Below are positions 4,167-7,060 of a stretch of DNA of 7,060 nt, piece by piece. Made by a program: the position numbers and the translations under genes. How positions within the stretch are numbered: the stretch's first letter is position 1; each line of letters starts with the position of its first letter. Source of the DNA: an uncultured Chlorobiota bacterium (lineage in GTDB: Bacteria > Bacteroidota > Kapaibacteriia > OLB7); contig CAMLOB010000197.1 of NCBI GenBank assembly GCA_946481475.1, positions 1 through 7,060 of the forward strand, given 5' to 3'. The notes beneath the pieces were generated by a model. It did no database searches. It saw only the letters and a list, made by a program, of their open reading frames with translations, and had not been told where the DNA came from.

Positions 4167-6572
4167 ATGCCTACCAGTGGAGTGACCGAGTCGGGACTGA
4201 AACGACTCGTGGAATATGATTTCTTACCGGAAACACTTGCGGATCGACTGATTCAACTCGGCCTTGAGGTCGATTCGTTCGATGATCGGGGTGAAAAACT
4301 CAACGGCTTTATCGTCGCCGAGGTTCTGGAGAAGAACCCGCACGAAAATGCCGACAAGCTTTCGGTCTGTACGGTCTCAACCGGCTCCGGCGACCCGGTG
4401 ACGGTCGTCTGCGGTGCGCCGAACGTGGCCGCAGGGCAGAAGATTGCCTTCGCTCCGGTCGGCACGGAAATCCCTGCGGCCGGCTTTACGATTGAGAAGC
4501 GAAAAATCAGAGGTGTCGTTTCCGAAGGGATGATCTGTTCGGAGCAGGAGCTCGGTCTTGGTGAAGGGCATGAAGGCATCCTCGTCCTTTCGCCGGAGTT
4601 GACGCCGGGGACTCCCTTGTCCGATCTGTTCGGCGACGTCATCTACAACGTCGAGGTGACTCCGAACCGGGGCGATTGCCTCAGCCATCTCGGCGTCGCC
4701 CGCGAGATCTCGGCGATCACCGGCAATCCGGTCACTCTTCCGGATGCCGATCCTGTTGAAGGAGAGGAGACGACGGTCGACCTTGTTTCGGTCGAACTTC
4801 AATCCCCCGAACTCTGTCCCCGCTACGCCGCTCGTATCGTCAGAAACGTGAAGATCGGGCCATCTCCGCTCTGGCTGCAGGATGCATTGAAGAAAATCGG
4901 CGTACGACCGATCAACAACGTGGTCGACATTGCAAGCTACGTGATGTTCGAGACCGGGCATCCGCTACACGCCTTCGACTACGATCAGGTAACCGGAAAG
5001 AAGATTATTGTCAGGGGTTCGGTTTCCGGTGAGAAGTTCACGACACTCGACGGCAAGGAACGGGAACTGCCGGAAGGGGCGTTGCTGATCTGCGATGCCG
5101 AACGTCCGGTGGCGATAGCCGGTGTTATTGGTTGAGATTATTCGGAGTTCACCGATTCTTCATCGAACGTACTGATCGAATCGGCCTGGTTCGATCCTTC
5201 ATCCATCCGCAGAACGGCCCGTGCGCTCGGGCTTTCCACCGATGCAAGTTATCGTTTCGAACGGGGAGCCGACATCGGGATTCTGGAGTATGCCGTCAAC
5301 CGGGCTGCAAGCATGATGGCTGAAATTGCGGGAGGAACGGTAACGAAGGGGATTGTGGACGAGTATCCGACTCCGCACGTTCCGACAAAGGTCGATCTTC
5401 GCTTCAGTCGGACCGACGGGATTCTGGGACTGGCAATTGAGCCGGAGCGGCAGATTGCGATTCTCGCATCGCTAGGATTCGAGGTGCTTGATCTCCAGGA
5501 TGAGAGCGTCCGTCTTGGCGTGCCGAGCTGGCGAACGGATGTGACGGGGGAGATCGACCTGATCGAGGAGATCGGCCGGGTTAACGGTTACGGAGAAATT
5601 CCGGCCGACCCACGTGCCATGATCGGATCGTTTGCGGAGGTGGAGCCGTTGCAGGAGACGATCGCCGGAACGCGGCGGTTCTTTGTCGCCAACGGTTTTT
5701 CCGAGGTTGTCGCTCCGAACCAGACCGATCCGGAATCGGCACAACGTTACGGGAAGGCGATTGAGCTGCGGAATGCGCTCGGACTGGATACATCGTTTAT
5801 GCGAACAAATCTGTTGCCGGGGCTGGGGCGCATCGTTGGCCTGAACCAGCGCCGTTCACGTCCGAATCTGCGGCTCTTCGAGATCGGCAAAGCCTTCCGG
5901 GAGGGGAGAGAGGGAGAGGGAACGATTCCGGGGATTGTCGAGGTGGAAGAACTTGCCCTTGTCCTGACCGGGGCCGGAGAGCCGACCGCCTGGGACAGGA
6001 GGGAGTACCAGACCGATCTTTATGATCTGCGGGGCATCATCGATCGCTATCTGGACCATCTCGGTGCACACCGCCGGGATTATCGCCCGGTGGAGGAAGA
6101 ACGCTGGGGGATCGGGCAGCCGGCTCTTGCCCTGTATGTCGATGATGTCGAGATCGGGAGGCTGGGGCCGCTGGATGAGTGGATCTGCAGTCGCTACGAT
6201 CTGATCGGTTGTCCTTCCGTCCTTCTGCTGGATCTGGAAAAGCTGAGCGGATTGAAAGGCAGTACGCCGCAGTATGTCCCTCCATCAAAGTATCCGTCGG
6301 TTGACAGGGATATTTCCCTTGTCCTTGATGCGGGGCTTGCAAATGCACAGGTAGAAGAACGCATTGTAGAGTTGGGGGGGGAGTTGCTTCAATCGATCCG
6401 GTTGTTCGATCTCTATCAGGGGAAAGGAATTCCGGAAGGAAAGAAGTCTTTCAGCTACTCCCTTGTCTTCGGCTCCGGAGAGCGGACACTTGAAGATGAA
6501 GAGGTAGAGAAACAGGTCGGCGAGATTATTGCCGGTCTGGCGAAGTCGTTCGGAGCGGAACTTCGTTCCTGA
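4167..6572 (+). CDS. pheT: Phenylalanyl-tRNA synthetase beta subunit, interrupted by an in-frame TGA at codon 323
   Basis: The frame is 801 codons, close to the usual bacterial PheT length of about 795-800. In order it holds an N-terminal segment ending LIQLGLEVDSF and a tRNA-binding OB domain (residues about 45-155: NADKLSVCTV, VVCGAPNVAAGQK, IRGVVSEGMICSEQELGL). The B3/4 editing domain follows (about 205-375: RPINNVVDIASYVM, PLHAFDYDQVTG), then B5 (about 405-480: PSWRTDVTGEIDLIEEIGRV). The catalytic-like core (about 490-690: FMRTNLLPGLGRI, RLFEIGKAF) and the FDX-ACB anticodon-binding domain (about 704-801: KYPSVDRDISLV) complete it. It joins PheS in the alpha2-beta2 enzyme that charges tRNA-Phe in the cytoplasm. 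Codon 323 (5133-5135) is TGA where the family has the second Gly of GVxGG; normal PheT sequence (DYSEFTDSSSNVLIESAWF) continues in the same frame. The true stop is also TGA. The start is ATG 4167 (AGGGG 12 nt upstream) or GTG 4182; the conserved N-terminal Trp is missing. No pheS is adjacent. Confidence 0.93.
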
Positions 6573-6576
6573 GAGG

Positions 6577-7060
6577 ATGGAGACACGTCAAACAGTAGAT
6601 CAAACGGGGCGGAATATGGATCGGCATCAGGAAGAAATCGTCAGAGCATTCGAGCGACTTCACCGCTCGGTTTCGCTCGTCAGTGAGCGTATCGTTGCGC
6701 TTGGTCGCGACAGAGAAATGCTGCTGGAACGGATCGGCGAGCTCGAGGCGATCAACCTCGAACTCGAATCCCGGATCGCTCAACAGTCCGACGACGAAGC
6801 CCGGATGGGGCGTCGTCTCCGCGAACTGGAAGGAGAAGTGGAACAACTTCAGGCAGAGCGGCAGAGGTTGCTTGACGAGGCGGAGGCCGTGAGAGTCACG
6901 GCAACCGAAAAAGAGCATATCTCACTCGAGCTGCAGAAGGAACTTGATGCGCTTCGGATGCAACTGGAGCAGGTCCGACAAGAGCAACGTCAGGCCGGTG
7001 ATGTGCAAACTCGTGTCGTTGAACTCGAGAGAATGCTGGAAGAGGAGAAGGCATCCGGTG
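6577..7060 (+). CDS. Coiled-coil protein, N-terminal part (runs off the window)
   Basis: An open frame begins at ATG 6577, four bases after the pheT stop, and has no stop through the window end, giving 161 codons so far. A second candidate start, ATG 6616, has GGGGCGG a few bases upstream and may be the real one, because GAGAGG directly abuts the first ATG. The sequence is almost entirely charged and heptad-like (LLERIGELEAINLELESR, LRELEGEVEQLQAERQ, VELERMLEEEK), with Glu, Arg, Gln and Leu dominating and very few Gly or Pro. It has no signal peptide or membrane segment, so a long cytoplasmic alpha-helical coiled coil is expected. The spacing implies one transcript with pheT. In many bacteria the genes after pheT include zapA-type cell-division regulators, so a division-related role is possible, but nothing in the sequence proves it. 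Confidence 0.75.
   Translation, partial: METRQTVDQTGRNMDRHQEEIVRAFERLHRSVSLVSERIVALGRDREMLLERIGELEAINLELESRIAQQSDDEARMGRRLRELEGEVEQLQAERQRLLDEAEAVRVTATEKEHISLELQKELDALRMQLEQVRQEQRQAGDVQTRVVELERMLEEEKASG

Noticed and set aside
3534..4185. Two + strand open frames of about 141-143 codons across ssrA and its upstream region
   Set aside because: They are antisense to the tmRNA, and their translations are dominated by the RNA's own sequence without any protein-like pattern.
5133..5185. Selenocysteine insertion at the pheT TGA
   Set aside because: The position is a structural glycine, not a redox Cys. The nearest hairpin directly after the TGA has only a 4-bp stem, and no selenocysteine-containing PheT is known to me.
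5132..5323. A 63-codon frame starting at TTG 5132 that overlaps the pheT TGA
   Set aside because: It lies in a different frame from the PheT sequence on both sides; the in-frame reading across TGA restores the conserved PheT sequence, so no frameshift is needed.
1..7060. CRISPR array, insertion sequence or phage genes
   Set aside because: No regularly spaced long repeats, transposase, integrase or phage structural motifs were seen.

Overview
The window looks like chromosomal DNA from a member of the Bacteroidetes/Chlorobi (FCB) lineage. Three things point there. A secreted beta-helix protein ends in a type IX secretion (T9SS) sorting domain. Two promoters resemble the Bacteroidetes TTTG / TAnnTTTG consensus. 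The short-lipoprotein-like gene with paired cysteines is of a type I associate with that group. The exact taxon cannot be fixed from this sequence.

Left part (1-3220, + strand): the 3' end of a DprE1-like FAD-dependent oxidase, then a tight three-gene cluster. The cluster encodes a secreted right-handed beta-helix protein with a T9SS C-terminal domain, a family 2 glycosyltransferase, and a small Cys-containing exported protein. The three genes overlap by 8 and 4 nt, so they are probably one translationally coupled unit. They suggest a cell-surface or envelope glycan function.

Middle (3221-4166): stable RNA genes on the - strand. These are tRNA-Val(UAC), with its own promoter and a hairpin terminator, and tmRNA (ssrA) with a ten-residue tag, ADSYEYRLAA. 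Neither gene encodes its 3' CCA. The spacers hold two short repeat families: ACTCTCAA repeats between the two RNA genes, and CACAAAG-type repeats bounded by an 8-bp inverted repeat between ssrA and pheT.

Right part (4167-7060, + strand): pheT, the phenylalanyl-tRNA synthetase beta subunit, with no adjacent pheS, then the start of a coiled-coil protein gene that runs off the window. The main anomaly is in pheT. The 801-codon frame is complete and full length, but codon 323 is TGA exactly where the family has the second glycine of its GVxGG motif. Translation continues in the same frame with normal PheT sequence on the other side. The same gene, and three other genes here, use TGA as their real stop, so a genome-wide UGA=Gly code is unlikely. 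A GGA-to-TGA point change (mutation or base-call error) is the simplest reading; natural readthrough is the more interesting one.
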